Assembly: GCA_965234325.1 (NCBI GenBank)
Contig: OZ248407.1
Location: forward strand, 496,001 to 560,000
Length of the DNA stretch: 64,000 nt
Direction of reading: 5' to 3'
Origin: Limnohabitans kasalickyi
GTDB taxonomy: Bacteria; Pseudomonadota; Gammaproteobacteria; Burkholderiales; Burkholderiaceae_C
In this document: positions 24,028 through 34,002 of the stretch, piece after piece
How the letters are laid out: every line of letters begins with the position of its first letter
How positions within the stretch are numbered: the first letter of the stretch is position 1
Notes under the pieces: generated by a model
Databases searched by the model: none
Told to the model about the DNA's origin: nothing
What the model saw: only the letters and a program-made list of their open reading frames with translations
Made by a program: the position numbers and the translations under genes

Positions 24028-24528
24028 GTGAGCAGCGACTTCGCAACCGATGACGGCGAGGAACCCAAGGCCCAAAAGGCCAAAGGTTTTCAAATTTCGC
24101 TCAAAGGGCGAGCGCTGCGCTTGCTGTCCATGCGTGAGCACTCGCGCCAAGAACTGGAGCGCAAGCTGGGAGCGTTTGAAGAAACGCCCGGCGAGTTGGC
24201 GCAAGCGCTGGATTTTTTAGCGGCCAAAGACTTCATCAACGAACAACGGGTGGTGGAGTCGGTGGTCAACCGACGCCAGCTCAAGCTCGGTGCATCCCGG
24301 GTGCGTCAAGAATTGCAAGCCAAGGGGTTGCCTGCAGAGGCGATCGCTGACGCCGTGCAAACGATGCGCAGCACCGAGCTTGAGCGCGCGCGTGAGGTGT
24401 GGCGCAAGAAGTATGGCGAGCCGCCTGAAGACCAAGCGGCACGCGCCAAACAACTACGGTTCTTGGTGAGCCGAGGTTTTGCGCCTGAGGTGGTCAAGCG
24501 GGTGGTGGCTGGCAGCGACGACGATTAA
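24028..24528 (+). CDS. recX: Regulatory protein RecX
   Basis: A 166-residue RecX that caps RecA filaments and limits their extension. It has the three-helix repeat pattern, with LRLLSMREHSRQELERKL at the start, then FINEQRVVESVVNRR and VSRGFAPEVVKRVV at the end. The start codon is GTG at 24028, supported by GAGAGG 7 bases upstream. The stop overlaps the convergent argC stop. Confidence 0.95.
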   Translation: MSSDFATDDGEEPKAQKAKGFQISLKGRALRLLSMREHSRQELERKLGAFEETPGELAQALDFLAAKDFINEQRVVESVVNRRQLKLGASRVRQELQAKGLPAEAIADAVQTMRSTELERAREVWRKKYGEPPEDQAARAKQLRFLVSRGFAPEVVKRVVAGSDDD

Positions 24529-25442
24529 ACGCCCAGCATCAGCTGCAAGTTTTGCACCGCAGCGCCGCTGGCGCCTTTGCCCAAGTTGTCCAAACGTGCG
24601 ATCAGCACGGCATGGCGATGGGCTTCGTTCGCAAAAACGCGAATTTCTAGTTTGTTGGTGTCGTTCAACGCGGTGGCGTCGAGTTTGCCGTTGTCGGTGG
24701 CGGGTTGCACGCTGACCCAGCTGTCTGGGTGGTTGCCGTAATGCGCAGCCAACGCGTCGTGCAAATCGGCGGCTTTGGGTTGGCCGGGCAGCAGATCCAA
24801 ATGCAGGGGGAGTTGCACCAACATGCCTTGACGGAAGTTGCCGACAGCGGGCACAAACAATGGACGGCGTGTCAAACCCGTGTTGGCCATGATTTCGGGG
24901 ATGTGCTTGTGTTCCAAGCCCAAAGCGTAGGCTTCAAACAAGGGCGCTTTGCCTGCTTCGTAGTCTTCAATCATGGTGCGGCCACCGCCTGAGTAACCAC
25001 TGACGGAGGGCAGCGAGACAGGGAAGTCGACAGGGATCAAACCCGCTTGCACCAAGGGACGCAGAAGTGCAATCGCGCCCGTGGCGTAGCAACCGGGGTT
25101 AGCCACGCGTTGGGCTTGGGCCACGGTCTCGCGCTGGCCAGCGGCCAATTCTGGAAACCCATACACCCAGCCGGGGGCTACGCGGTGCGCGGTAGAGGCG
25201 TCGATGATTTTGGGTTGCTTGCCCGACAGGCTGTTGATCATGGCCACCGATTCGCGGGCTGCGTCATCGTGCAGGCACAAGATGACCAAGTCTACTTGCG
25301 CCATCAGGTCGCGTTTGGCTTGTGGGTCTTTGCGCAGCGCGGGGTCAATGCTGACCACCTCGATGCTGGTCATGTGTGCCAAACGGTCGCGAATTTGCAG
25401 TCCGGTGGTGCCGGCTTCGCCGTCAATGAAAACTTTGGCCAT
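24525..25442 (-). CDS. argC: N-acetyl-gamma-glutamyl-phosphate reductase, type 2
   Basis: A 305-residue NADPH-dependent enzyme of arginine synthesis that reduces N-acetylglutamyl phosphate to the semialdehyde. MAKVFIDGEAGTTGLQI is the nucleotide-binding start, and the catalytic cysteine is Cys118 in VANPGCYATGAIAL. The length of about 305 marks the shorter type 2 class. No other arg genes lie nearby. It is divergent from sucC. Confidence 0.96.
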   Translation of the reverse strand: MAKVFIDGEAGTTGLQIRDRLAHMTSIEVVSIDPALRKDPQAKRDLMAQVDLVILCLHDDAARESVAMINSLSGKQPKIIDASTAHRVAPGWVYGFPELAAGQRETVAQAQRVANPGCYATGAIALLRPLVQAGLIPVDFPVSLPSVSGYSGGGRTMIEDYEAGKAPLFEAYALGLEHKHIPEIMANTGLTRRPLFVPAVGNFRQGMLVQLPLHLDLLPGQPKAADLHDALAAHYGNHPDSWVSVQPATDNGKLDATALNDTNKLEIRVFANEAHRHAVLIARLDNLGKGASGAAVQNLQLMLGV

Positions 25443-25456
25443 GGTTTGTCTAAGTC

Positions 25457-25477
25457 AAATGGAAATGAAATGGAAAT
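25457..25477. repeat. Two 10-base direct repeats 11 bases apart upstream of argC
   Basis: AAATGGAAAT occurs at 25457-25466 and 25468-25477, one DNA turn apart, just upstream of the argC start at 25442 in the argC/sucC spacer. It could be a regulator half-site pair or a chance A-rich repeat. The rest of the 139-base spacer shows no clear promoter to me. Confidence 0.4.
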
Positions 25478-25581
25478 CTGAGGGTGGTCGTAAGCCTGCC
25501 CGAAGGTTGACGCACCGCAGCATGATACATTTCTGAGGGCTTAGACCTAACATAAATCTATCGATTCTTAAGAGAGATCTC

Positions 25582-26742
<1,161 letters not shown>

Positions 26743-26755
26743 TTAGGAATTAAAA

Positions 26756-27652
26756 ATGTCTATCTACATTAACAAAGACACCAAGGTCATCACCCAAGGT
26801 ATCACCGGCAAAACCGGCCAATTTCACACTGAAAAGTGCATCGAATACGCAAACGGCAAAAACTGCTTTGTGGCTGGCGTGAACCCCAAGAAAGCTGGAG
26901 AGTCCATCTTCGGCGTGCCAATTTTCTCGACCGTCAAAGACGCTGCCAAAGAAACTGGCGCCACCGTGTCTGTGATCTACGTGCCCCCAGCTGGCGCTGC
27001 TGCTGCCATTTGGGAAGCCGTTGAAGCCGACCTCGACATGGCCATCTGTATCACCGAAGGCATCCCTGTCCGTGACATGCTCGAAGTCCGTAACAAGATG
27101 AAAGCCAAAGAAGCCGCTGGTGGCAAGCGCACCTTGTTGCTCGGCCCTAACTGCCCTGGTTTGATCACCCCTGACGAAATCAAGATCGGCATCATGCCCG
27201 GTCACATCCACCGCAAAGGCCGCATCGGCGTGGTGTCCCGTTCGGGCACTTTGACCTATGAAGCCGTGGCGATGTTGACCGAAGTGGGTCTGGGCCAGTC
27301 CAGCGCCGTCGGTATTGGTGGCGACCCGATCAACGGTTTGAAGCACATCGAAGTGATGCAAGCTTTCAACGACGATCCAGACACCGACGCCGTCATCATG
27401 ATCGGTGAAATCGGCGGTCCAGACGAAGCCGAAGCCGCCATGTGGTGCAAGGCCAACATGAAGAAGCCCGTTGTGGGCTTCATCGCCGGTGTGACTGCCC
27501 CTCCCGGCAAGCGAATGGGCCATGCAGGTGCTTTGATTTCTGGCGGTGCAGACACGGCAGACGCCAAGCTGGCCATCATGGAAGAGTGCGGCTTCATCGT
27601 CACACGCAACCCTTCTGAATTGGGCAAATTGCTCAAAGCACAGCTGAAGTAA
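26756..27652 (+). CDS. sucD: Succinyl-CoA ligase (ADP-forming), alpha subunit
   Basis: A 298-residue subunit with the CoA-binding Rossmann fold (GITGKTGQFHTEK). The active-site histidine that is phosphorylated lies in GHAGALISGG, and GPNCPGLI is also typical. With SucC it makes ATP from succinyl-CoA. A GC-rich hairpin follows 26 bases after the stop. Confidence 0.98.
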   Translation: MSIYINKDTKVITQGITGKTGQFHTEKCIEYANGKNCFVAGVNPKKAGESIFGVPIFSTVKDAAKETGATVSVIYVPPAGAAAAIWEAVEADLDMAICITEGIPVRDMLEVRNKMKAKEAAGGKRTLLLGPNCPGLITPDEIKIGIMPGHIHRKGRIGVVSRSGTLTYEAVAMLTEVGLGQSSAVGIGGDPINGLKHIEVMQAFNDDPDTDAVIMIGEIGGPDEAEAAMWCKANMKKPVVGFIAGVTAPPGKRMGHAGALISGGADTADAKLAIMEECGFIVTRNPSELGKLLKAQLK

Positions 27653-27678
27653 GCGATTGCTGCGTCAGCAGTCATAGC

Positions 27679-27704
27679 AACGGGCCCGCTTTGTCGGGCC
27701 CGTT
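27679..27704 (+). terminator. Hairpin after sucD
   Basis: AACGGGCCCG (27679-27688) pairs perfectly with CGGGCCCGTT (27695-27704). No real T-tract follows (ACAATTTG), so termination may be incomplete. The TACAAT overlapping its end (27704-27709) resembles a -10 box for the next gene. Confidence 0.6.
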
Positions 27705-27774
27705 ACAATTTGCGGCTGCCTGAAATGCCCATTCAGTTTGGGTCATACCTCTACAAAACAAAAACGGAACTCTT

Positions 27775-28476
27775 ATGGACTTTTTGCAAAGCTTTCAAAA
27801 CCCAGAATTTGTGGTGGGTTTGCTGAAAATTATCTGGATCAACATTCTTTTATCGGGCGATAACGCCGTGGTGATCGCTTTGGCGGCGCGTGGTTTGCCA
27901 CCGCACCAACAAAAGCAAGCCATCATGATTGGTTCCGGCGCTGCCGTGGCCCTGCGCATTGGTTTGACCATCGTGGCCGCTTGGTTGCTTGAATTGCAAG
28001 GTTTGCAAGTCATTGGTGGCATTTTGTTGCTCTGGATTGGTACACAGCTGTTGGCTGGTGAAGAAGAGCATGAAGGCGAAGCCAAAGAAAATTCCAGCAT
28101 GATGACGGCTGTACGCACCATTTTGATTGCCGATCTGGTGATGAGTTTGGACAACGTGATCGGCGTGGCAGCGGCAGCCAAAGGCGACCAAGTGTTGTTG
28201 ATCATCGGCTTGGCGATCAGTATTCCTTTGGTGGTGTTTGGTAGTTCCATGATGATCAAATTGATGGAGCGTTTCCCCGTCATCATCACGGCGGGTGCGG
28301 CGTTGATCGGCTGGGTGGGCGGTGAGACCGTGGCCAGCGACGTGTTGCTGCGTGACTTCTCTGCAGCCAACCCTTGGTTCCATATGGCCAGCGCCGCTGC
28401 AGGCGCTGCATTTGTCATCGGCTGGGGCCGTTACATGGACTCGCGCAAGGCTCACTCAGAGTCAACGGACGCTTAA
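27775..28476 (+). CDS. TerC-family integral membrane protein (YjbE/YkoY type)
   Basis: A 233-residue protein with about seven hydrophobic segments. The TerC hallmark acidic membrane motifs are visible: ILLSGDNAVVIALAARGLP near the N-terminus and ADLVMSLDNVIGVAAAAKG in the centre, whose Asp and Asn probably bind a metal. Some relatives export manganese. Others are only linked to tellurite resistance by name, and no other ter genes are present. No yybP-ykoY-like riboswitch is evident in the leader. A strong terminator follows. Confidence 0.9.
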   Translation: MDFLQSFQNPEFVVGLLKIIWINILLSGDNAVVIALAARGLPPHQQKQAIMIGSGAAVALRIGLTIVAAWLLELQGLQVIGGILLLWIGTQLLAGEEEHEGEAKENSSMMTAVRTILIADLVMSLDNVIGVAAAAKGDQVLLIIGLAISIPLVVFGSSMMIKLMERFPVIITAGAALIGWVGGETVASDVLLRDFSAANPWFHMASAAAGAAFVIGWGRYMDSRKAHSESTDA

Positions 28477-28525
28477 ACGCTTCGACTCGGTGCAGGCCTT
28501 CAGTCGGCCTTTGCCTTGAAACAAG

Positions 28526-28559
28526 AGCGAGCGGTGAGTTTCACCGCTCGCTTTTTTTT
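28526..28559 (+). terminator. Intrinsic terminator after the TerC-family gene
   Basis: AGCGAGCGGTGA (28526-28537) pairs perfectly with TCACCGCTCGCT (28541-28552) around a GTT loop, followed by eight T residues. This is a textbook Rho-independent terminator. Confidence 0.92.
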
Positions 28560-28574
28560 GAACTCGAACCCGTG

Positions 28575-28602
28575 CGTTTGGTGCAAAACGGCTGCCTAGA
28601 AT
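28575..28602 (+). promoter_or_regulatory. Putative pilA promoter
   Basis: TAGAAT at 28597-28602 is a good -10 candidate. A weak -35 (CGTTTG, 28575-28580) lies 16 bases upstream. No proper sigma-54 GG-N10-GC element is present, although many pilA genes use one. Confidence 0.35.
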
Positions 28603-28644
28603 CCAAGGCGATGTCGCATTCCTCTCATTTTTAGGACAAACACC

Positions 28645-29154
28645 ATGCACCCGAAACGACAACTTGGCTTCACCCTGATTGAGCTCATGATCGTGGTGGC
28701 CATCATCGGCATCTTGGCTTCTGTGGCGTTGCCCGCTTACCAAGATTACACCGTGCGGGCCCGTGTCAGCGAGGGTTTGGGGTTGGCGTCCGCCGCTAAA
28801 AATACAGTGTTGGACGTGGCCAACAGTGGCAACGCCAACGCGACCACTGGCTATAAGGCGGATTACGCATGGGACGGCGCCACCAAAAACGTGAGCAAAA
28901 TCGACATCAGTGCCAACACCGGCGCTATCACGATCACCACCACTGAGGCTGCGGGCGGTGGAACCTTGGTGCTGGTGCCCTACACCAAGTCGGGTGAAAC
29001 AGTGTCCGCCTTGCCCACGCCCAGCGCGACGGGTGTGTTGATCAAGGGCGTGATTCAGTGGAAATGCTTGGCCAAAGGCGCCACCAAGTTTGCGGACACC
29101 ACCGTGGGCACAGACGCTTTGGAATCCAAGTTCGCGCCCAGCGACTGCAAGTGA
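28645..29154 (+). CDS. pilA: Type IV pilin, major subunit type
   Basis: A 169-residue prepilin. The class III leader MHPKRQLG is followed by the cleavage and methylation motif FTLIELMIVVAIIG, with Glu at position +5 and the hydrophobic assembly helix. The C-terminal part has a cysteine pair (WKCLAKG and PSDCK) expected to form the D-loop disulfide. The body is rich in Thr, Ala, Gly and Asn. The O-oligosaccharyltransferase gene directly downstream suggests that the pilin is glycosylated. Confidence 0.95.
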   Translation: MHPKRQLGFTLIELMIVVAIIGILASVALPAYQDYTVRARVSEGLGLASAAKNTVLDVANSGNANATTGYKADYAWDGATKNVSKIDISANTGAITITTTEAAGGGTLVLVPYTKSGETVSALPTPSATGVLIKGVIQWKCLAKGATKFADTTVGTDALESKFAPSDCK

Positions 29155-29217
29155 TAGAGACACGCGCATCGCGCGCGTGCACTGCTGGCAAATCGTCTCG
29201 TGGCTGGCTAGAGGAAA

Positions 29218-30981
29218 ATGCATCGCATGCCTTCCTTTGAAAAATGCGCCGCAACTGCGCGCAATGTCTTGCTGTTGCTGAGCTTGACTTTGCCGTGGCT
29301 GAACCCTTTCACCAGCACCCCATCGACCGCGGTTGTTCCGCTGTTGTTGAGCTGGATGTTGAGCGGATGTGCGTTGTTGCTGGTGGTGGATTTGCCGAGT
29401 ACGTCTGTGACGCCTTCATCACGCGGGTGGGCATTGGCCGGTGGCGTGTGGCTAGCTGCACTGCTTGCCTCTGTGCTATCAGTGCCCGAGGTGGTTGATA
29501 CCGCTTTGACGGCGGGTTTGTTGGCCACGCTGGTCACGGTGTGGGCGATGACGGCTGTTGGCCGGCGGGTGGCTGTGCAAAGCAACGAACTGCTTCCTTG
29601 GGTGGTCGCTGCGTGGTTACTCGCGGCGGCGGTCAGCAGCTTGCTCGGTGTTTTGCAATACCTCGACTTGTCGCGTGACTTGGCCCCTTGGGTGAACCAA
29701 CCTGTGCGTGGTGATGCCTTTGGTAATTTGCGCCAACGCAACCAGTTCGCCAGTTTGACCAGCATCGGTTTGGTGACCCTTTTGGCGTGGGTGGCGGGGC
29801 GTCCTGCGACCACCGTTTCACAACAGAGCCTTTGGGGCATGGCATGGCCTTGGATGTTGCTCAATGTGTTGGCGGCTGGTGTTGCATGTTCTTTGTCGCG
29901 CACTGGCGCTGTGCAGTGGGTTCTGGTGGGCCTGCTGGCTGCGTTGTGGGCGTGGCGGCCAATGTCTGCCATGAAGCCGCGCCAAACACAGTTGTTTTGC
30001 ATGGCATTGGCTGCGCCATTTTTGGTGGCCTTGTGGTCTGTTTGGATGCCTATGTTGGCCCAGCAGATCACCGGCAGCCAAGGTGCCAGCATGATTTTGC
30101 GGGTGGCGGGGCAAGTCCAAGACTACGGCATGTGCGCGAGCCGGCGTGTCTTGTGGTCCAACATGTTCAACTTGGTCTTGCAACGCCCATGGCTGGGGTG
30201 GGGCTGGGGCGAGGCCGATTTGGCACATTTCATGACAGTTTATTCAGGCGCCCGTTTTTGTGATTTGCTGGACAACGCGCACGACTTGCCCTTGCATGTG
30301 GCCGTCGAATTTGGGCTACCTTTTGCGGTCCTATCCGTTCTCTTGGGCTTGGCTTGGGTCTTTCGTCGCCAACCTTGGCGCGAGACGAATGCATGGCGTG
30401 TGATGGGCTGGGGCGTGCTCTTGGTGGTGGGTCTGCACAGTTTGTTGGAATACCCCCTGTGGTACGGTCCCTTTCAAATGGCCGTGGGTTTGGGTTTGGG
30501 TTTGGTGTGGGCCTGTCCGTCACGTCAAGTGGAGAACGACGACTTAGATGATGACAACAACCCGCCGATGACTGGCGTGCCTGTTGCACCGCCGCCAACA
30601 CAGTTTCAGCAAAACATGCCACTGGTCGTGTGCAGCCTTCTCTTTTTGGGCTGCCTCTACGCCGCCTGGGATTACAACCGCGTGGCACAAATCTACCGAC
30701 CCGCCGCGTCGCGCGATGCCCCGTATCGCGACAACCCGATGGGCCACGCCAAGCAGTCGTGGCTGTTTCGTAACCAAGCCGACTTTGCCGACCTCACCAC
30801 CCGCACCCTCACGGCTGAGAATGCCGCCGATACTTATGCGCTGGCATTGCGCGTGATGCATTACTCACCAGAAGCTCGGGTGGTACAAAAGGCGATAGAC
30901 AGTGCGAAGTTGTTGGGGTTGACCGACGACGTTGTGAAATTGACGGATCAACTTGACGCCGGTCGAAAAGCAGCGTTATGA
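29218..30981 (+). CDS. PglL/TfpO-like O-oligosaccharyltransferase (Wzy_C family membrane protein)
   Basis: A 587-residue membrane protein with about 10 or more hydrophobic segments and a long periplasmic loop. A conserved HSLLEYPLWYGPF motif near residue 406 is typical of pilin glycosylation ligases of the PglL/PilO type. RQRNQFASL, about 240 residues before it, is also typical. The C-terminal part is soluble. These enzymes move a lipid-linked glycan onto Ser/Thr of pilin in the periplasm. The position 63 bases behind pilA supports that role. The start is uncertain: ATG at 29218 is very close to GAGGAA, and an ATG at 29227 is better spaced. Confidence 0.85.
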   Translation: MHRMPSFEKCAATARNVLLLLSLTLPWLNPFTSTPSTAVVPLLLSWMLSGCALLLVVDLPSTSVTPSSRGWALAGGVWLAALLASVLSVPEVVDTALTAGLLATLVTVWAMTAVGRRVAVQSNELLPWVVAAWLLAAAVSSLLGVLQYLDLSRDLAPWVNQPVRGDAFGNLRQRNQFASLTSIGLVTLLAWVAGRPATTVSQQSLWGMAWPWMLLNVLAAGVACSLSRTGAVQWVLVGLLAALWAWRPMSAMKPRQTQLFCMALAAPFLVALWSVWMPMLAQQITGSQGASMILRVAGQVQDYGMCASRRVLWSNMFNLVLQRPWLGWGWGEADLAHFMTVYSGARFCDLLDNAHDLPLHVAVEFGLPFAVLSVLLGLAWVFRRQPWRETNAWRVMGWGVLLVVGLHSLLEYPLWYGPFQMAVGLGLGLVWACPSRQVENDDLDDDNNPPMTGVPVAPPPTQFQQNMPLVVCSLLFLGCLYAAWDYNRVAQIYRPAASRDAPYRDNPMGHAKQSWLFRNQADFADLTTRTLTAENAADTYALALRVMHYSPEARVVQKAIDSAKLLGLTDDVVKLTDQLDAGRKAAL

Positions 30982-31007
30982 GCGCATGAGTGCTCTCACC
31001 ACATCAC

Positions 31008-31766
31008 CTAAGCTTTGGATGCCCGCGCTTCCTGGAGCGCGAGTAACTTGAGGTACTTGTAGTAAGTGCTCTCGGCGTTGTAGATCGCCAACATGAAGCC
31101 GTAGCGGCCATCCAGAAATCCCGCTCTCAAAATATAAGTGCGAACAAAAGCCCAGATGCCGTGTGAGATGGCCTTGCTGAAACTGCCGCGCACCCCTTTC
31201 GCGTCAAGGTCTTTGGCATTGCCAGAGGCGTACCGATTGAGCTTTTCCAACACATCGTCTAAATCGCGGTAGCTGTAATGGATCAAACTCTCGTTTAAAT
31301 CAGCTTTGGTGCCATCGACCGTCATGTGTGCGTGCAGAAAATGATGCGTGAAACCCGCTTTTTCACGCTTGACCAAACGCAAGGTGTAGTCGGGACGCCA
31401 ACCCCCGTGATGGATGAACGTCCCGCATAAGCTAGATAGTCGGGGTAGACGAAAGCCATCGGCTTTTGCCTCTTGAATGGCTTGCAAAATTTCAGCTTGA
31501 AGCGCTGGGCTGATACGTTCATCGGCATCAAGGGACAACACCCAATCCGATGTCGCCAAACCAATCCCGCGAGATTGTTGAGGCCCATAGCCAGGCCAAT
31601 CGGTGGCCACCACTTGTGCGCCTGCGCTTGTGGCGACTTCGGCAGTGCCGTCTGTACTACCTGAATCTAAAACGATCACTTCATCGGCAAATGCTGCGGA
31701 TTTGACGCAGTCGCCAATGTTGTGCGCTTCGTTTTTGGCGGCGATGATGATGCTGAGAGTGGGCAT
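31008..31766 (-). CDS. Glycosyltransferase family 2, LPS-core type (WaaE/KdtX-like)
   Basis: A 252-residue GT-A fold glycosyltransferase. The sugar-nucleotide site shows MPTLSIIIAAKNEAHNIGDC and VLDSGSTDGT, and the metal site is the DxD in LSLDADERI. LRLVKREKAGF and the C-terminal YNAESTYYKYLKLL resemble the WaaE/KdtX group that adds glucose to the inner LPS core. The start at 31766 fits the family. The longer frame upstream is unlikely to be coding because it overlaps the moaC end. It is convergent with the PglL-like gene. Confidence 0.88.
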   Translation of the reverse strand: MPTLSIIIAAKNEAHNIGDCVKSAAFADEVIVLDSGSTDGTAEVATSAGAQVVATDWPGYGPQQSRGIGLATSDWVLSLDADERISPALQAEILQAIQEAKADGFRLPRLSSLCGTFIHHGGWRPDYTLRLVKREKAGFTHHFLHAHMTVDGTKADLNESLIHYSYRDLDDVLEKLNRYASGNAKDLDAKGVRGSFSKAISHGIWAFVRTYILRAGFLDGRYGFMLAIYNAESTYYKYLKLLALQEARASKA

Positions 31767-31816
31767 ATGGCGATGGTTTGTTGAAAATCCAAGATGTGGG
31801 TTAAGTTGCAAGGTAT

Positions 31817-32293
31817 TCACCCCGCCACATAACTCCCCGACTTCCCCCCATGCTTCTTCAGTAGCTTCACATCGGTCATCGTCATGCCGCGGTCCACAGC
31901 TTTGCACATGTCATAAATCGTGAGTAAAGCGACTTGCACCGCGGTGAGGGCTTCCATTTCCACGCCCGTTTGACCCACGGTTTCCACGGTGGCGGTGCAC
32001 TGCACGCTGTGGGTGGCGGCGTCCACCGCAAACTCAACCGCAACGCGTGTCAGAGCCAGCGGGTGGCACAGCGGAATCAAGTCGCTGGTTTTCTTGGCGG
32101 CTTGAATGCCAGCGATGCGTGCAATGCCCAACACGTCGCCTTTTTTAGCGGTGCCGCTTTCGATCAGGGCCAAGGTGGCGGGCAGCATTTGGATGCGTCC
32201 GGTGGCGATGCCGACGCGGCGTGTGTGGGCCTTGTCGGCCACGTCCACCATGTGGGCTTGGCCTTGTGCGTCAAAGTGGGTGAGTGTGGACAT
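31817..32293 (-). CDS. moaC: Cyclic pyranopterin monophosphate synthase
   Basis: A 158-residue enzyme of molybdenum cofactor synthesis that, with MoaA, makes cyclic pyranopterin monophosphate from GTP. Family motifs MVDVADKAHTRRVG, TSDLIPLCHPL, TVGQTGVEMEALTAV and TIYDMCKAVDRGM are all present. No other moa genes are near. Confidence 0.97.
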   Translation of the reverse strand: MSTLTHFDAQGQAHMVDVADKAHTRRVGIATGRIQMLPATLALIESGTAKKGDVLGIARIAGIQAAKKTSDLIPLCHPLALTRVAVEFAVDAATHSVQCTATVETVGQTGVEMEALTAVQVALLTIYDMCKAVDRGMTMTDVKLLKKHGGKSGSYVAG

Positions 32294-32358
32294 GGGGCAA
32301 TTTACAGCGGGTTAACATGAGAACAGCATCATAAGGTCCGAGTTATCTTGCCCGTCGC

Positions 32359-34002
32359 ATGCCCACCAAAAACAAGCCATCCTTCCTGCATTTGCCGTCG
32401 TTGCCGCACCGTTTAGGCGTGTTGGGTTTGTGCGTGGCCTTGCTGTTGCCGATCAATGGCGTGCAGGCACAAAGCAGTGCAATTCGCCTGCCTAATTTGG
32501 GCGACGGTGCCGATTTGCCCTTGGGGGTGGAGCGTCGTTTGGGCGAAAGCATTGCCCGTGAAATTTACCGCGATCCCGACTATTTAGACGACGCCGTTCT
32601 TGGCGATTACATCCAATCGATTTGGCAGCCTTTGTTGGCTGCGGCGCGTCAACGTGGCGAGCTCACGCCTGAGTTAGAACAGCAATTTGCTTGGGACGTG
32701 GCCTTGATTCGCGACCGCAGCATCAACGCCTTTGCTCTGCCTGGGGGTTATTTGGGCGTGCACTTGGGGTTGATCGCGGCTGTCAGCAGCGGCGACGAGT
32801 TGGCTTCGGTGTTGGCGCATGAGTTGAGCCACGTCACCCAGCGACACATCGCGCGCATGATCGCGCAGCAAGGCCGTCAGGGGCCGATGGTCATGGGTGC
32901 CATGATTTTGGGCATGCTCGCCGCCAGCCGCACCGCCAATCCCAGCAGCATGAGCGCCGCCAACGCGGTGATGGTGGGCGGACAGGCTGCGGCAATGCAG
33001 AGCCAGTTGAACTTTTCTCGCGACATGGAGCGCGAGGCCGACCGCGTGGGTTACGGCGTGATGACCGATGCGGGCTACGAGCCGCAAGGCTTTGTCACCA
33101 TGTTTGAGAAGTTGCAGCAGGCTTCGCGTCTCAATGACAACGGCTCATTCCCTTATTTGCGCAGCCACCCCATGACCACCGAGCGGATTGCCGATGCACA
33201 GGCGCGCCAACAGTTGCTGCCCCCACAACCTACCACGCTCACCACGCCGCTGCACGCCATGATGGCGGCGCGTGCGCAGGTGTTGGCCAATCCGGGCATC
33301 GACGTCTTGCGCTCTCTCGCAGCACTTGCCGATACAGCTGCCCTGGCCACGGCACCGCCAGCACGACAGTCGGGTGTCTTGTATGCAGCGGTGATGGCTG
33401 AGATGCGTCAACGCAACTTTGTCGGCGCCCGTCAGCATCTGGCACGTTTGCAAGTTTTATCGACCGCACAGGTCGTTTCGCAGCAGACGACGCAACCTGC
33501 CACGACGCAAGCTTTTGATGCCGTTGCACAGCGTGTGGTGCGCTTGTTGGGGGCCGAGTTGGCATTGACCGCCAACGACACGATGACCGCACTACGCCTG
33601 CTGTCGACGCCACCCTCCCTCAAATCGGATCGCGCATCGTTGATGTTGCTGATGCAAGCCCGTGTGGCCACTCGCCAACCTGAGCAAGCCCAGCTCGCAG
33701 CCGATGCCTTGCGGCTGTGGCTCAGTCAGCACCCGCGTGATGCGTCGGCTTGGTTGCAACTGGTGACGGCCTATGAGGTGCAGGGCGACAGTTTGCGCGC
33801 CATCCGCGCCCAAGCCGAGGCCCGTGCTGTGGAGCTCGATTACCCCGCTGCCGTCGATCGCTTGAAGGCGGCACAAGCTTTGGCGCACAGCATGGCGCGT
33901 GAAGGCAAATTAGACCGAGGGGGCCATATCGAAGCGTCCATCGTGGACGCGCGCTTGCGCGAGTTAGAGGGTTTTCGGCGAGAACAGGCGTTGCAGCGCT
34001 GA
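32359..34002 (+). CDS. bepA: Periplasmic M48 metalloprotease/chaperone BepA
   Basis: A 547-residue protein with a signal peptide (cleavage about after GVQAQ). The M48 zinc site is HELSH (residues 154-158), with the third ligand in MEREADRVG. The C-terminal half is made of TPR-like helices. BepA helps assemble or degrade outer membrane proteins such as LptD at the BAM complex. The last 39 bases overlap the convergent small membrane protein gene. Confidence 0.95.
   Translation: MPTKNKPSFLHLPSLPHRLGVLGLCVALLLPINGVQAQSSAIRLPNLGDGADLPLGVERRLGESIAREIYRDPDYLDDAVLGDYIQSIWQPLLAAARQRGELTPELEQQFAWDVALIRDRSINAFALPGGYLGVHLGLIAAVSSGDELASVLAHELSHVTQRHIARMIAQQGRQGPMVMGAMILGMLAASRTANPSSMSAANAVMVGGQAAAMQSQLNFSRDMEREADRVGYGVMTDAGYEPQGFVTMFEKLQQASRLNDNGSFPYLRSHPMTTERIADAQARQQLLPPQPTTLTTPLHAMMAARAQVLANPGIDVLRSLAALADTAALATAPPARQSGVLYAAVMAEMRQRNFVGARQHLARLQVLSTAQVVSQQTTQPATTQAFDAVAQRVVRLLGAELALTANDTMTALRLLSTPPSLKSDRASLMLLMQARVATRQPEQAQLAADALRLWLSQHPRDASAWLQLVTAYEVQGDSLRAIRAQAEARAVELDYPAAVDRLKAAQALAHSMAREGKLDRGGHIEASIVDARLRELEGFRREQALQR

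Noticed and set aside
27653..27774. yybP-ykoY manganese riboswitch before the TerC-family gene
   Set aside because: The gap holds a GC hairpin and a short leader, and I find none of the conserved riboswitch motifs.
27775..28476. Tellurite resistance locus
   Set aside because: Only one TerC-family gene is present, with no terA, terB, terD or terE neighbours.
28577..28596. Sigma-54 promoter of pilA
   Set aside because: A TGG is present, but GG-N10-GC does not fit. The nearest GC pairs are at spacings of 9 and 12.
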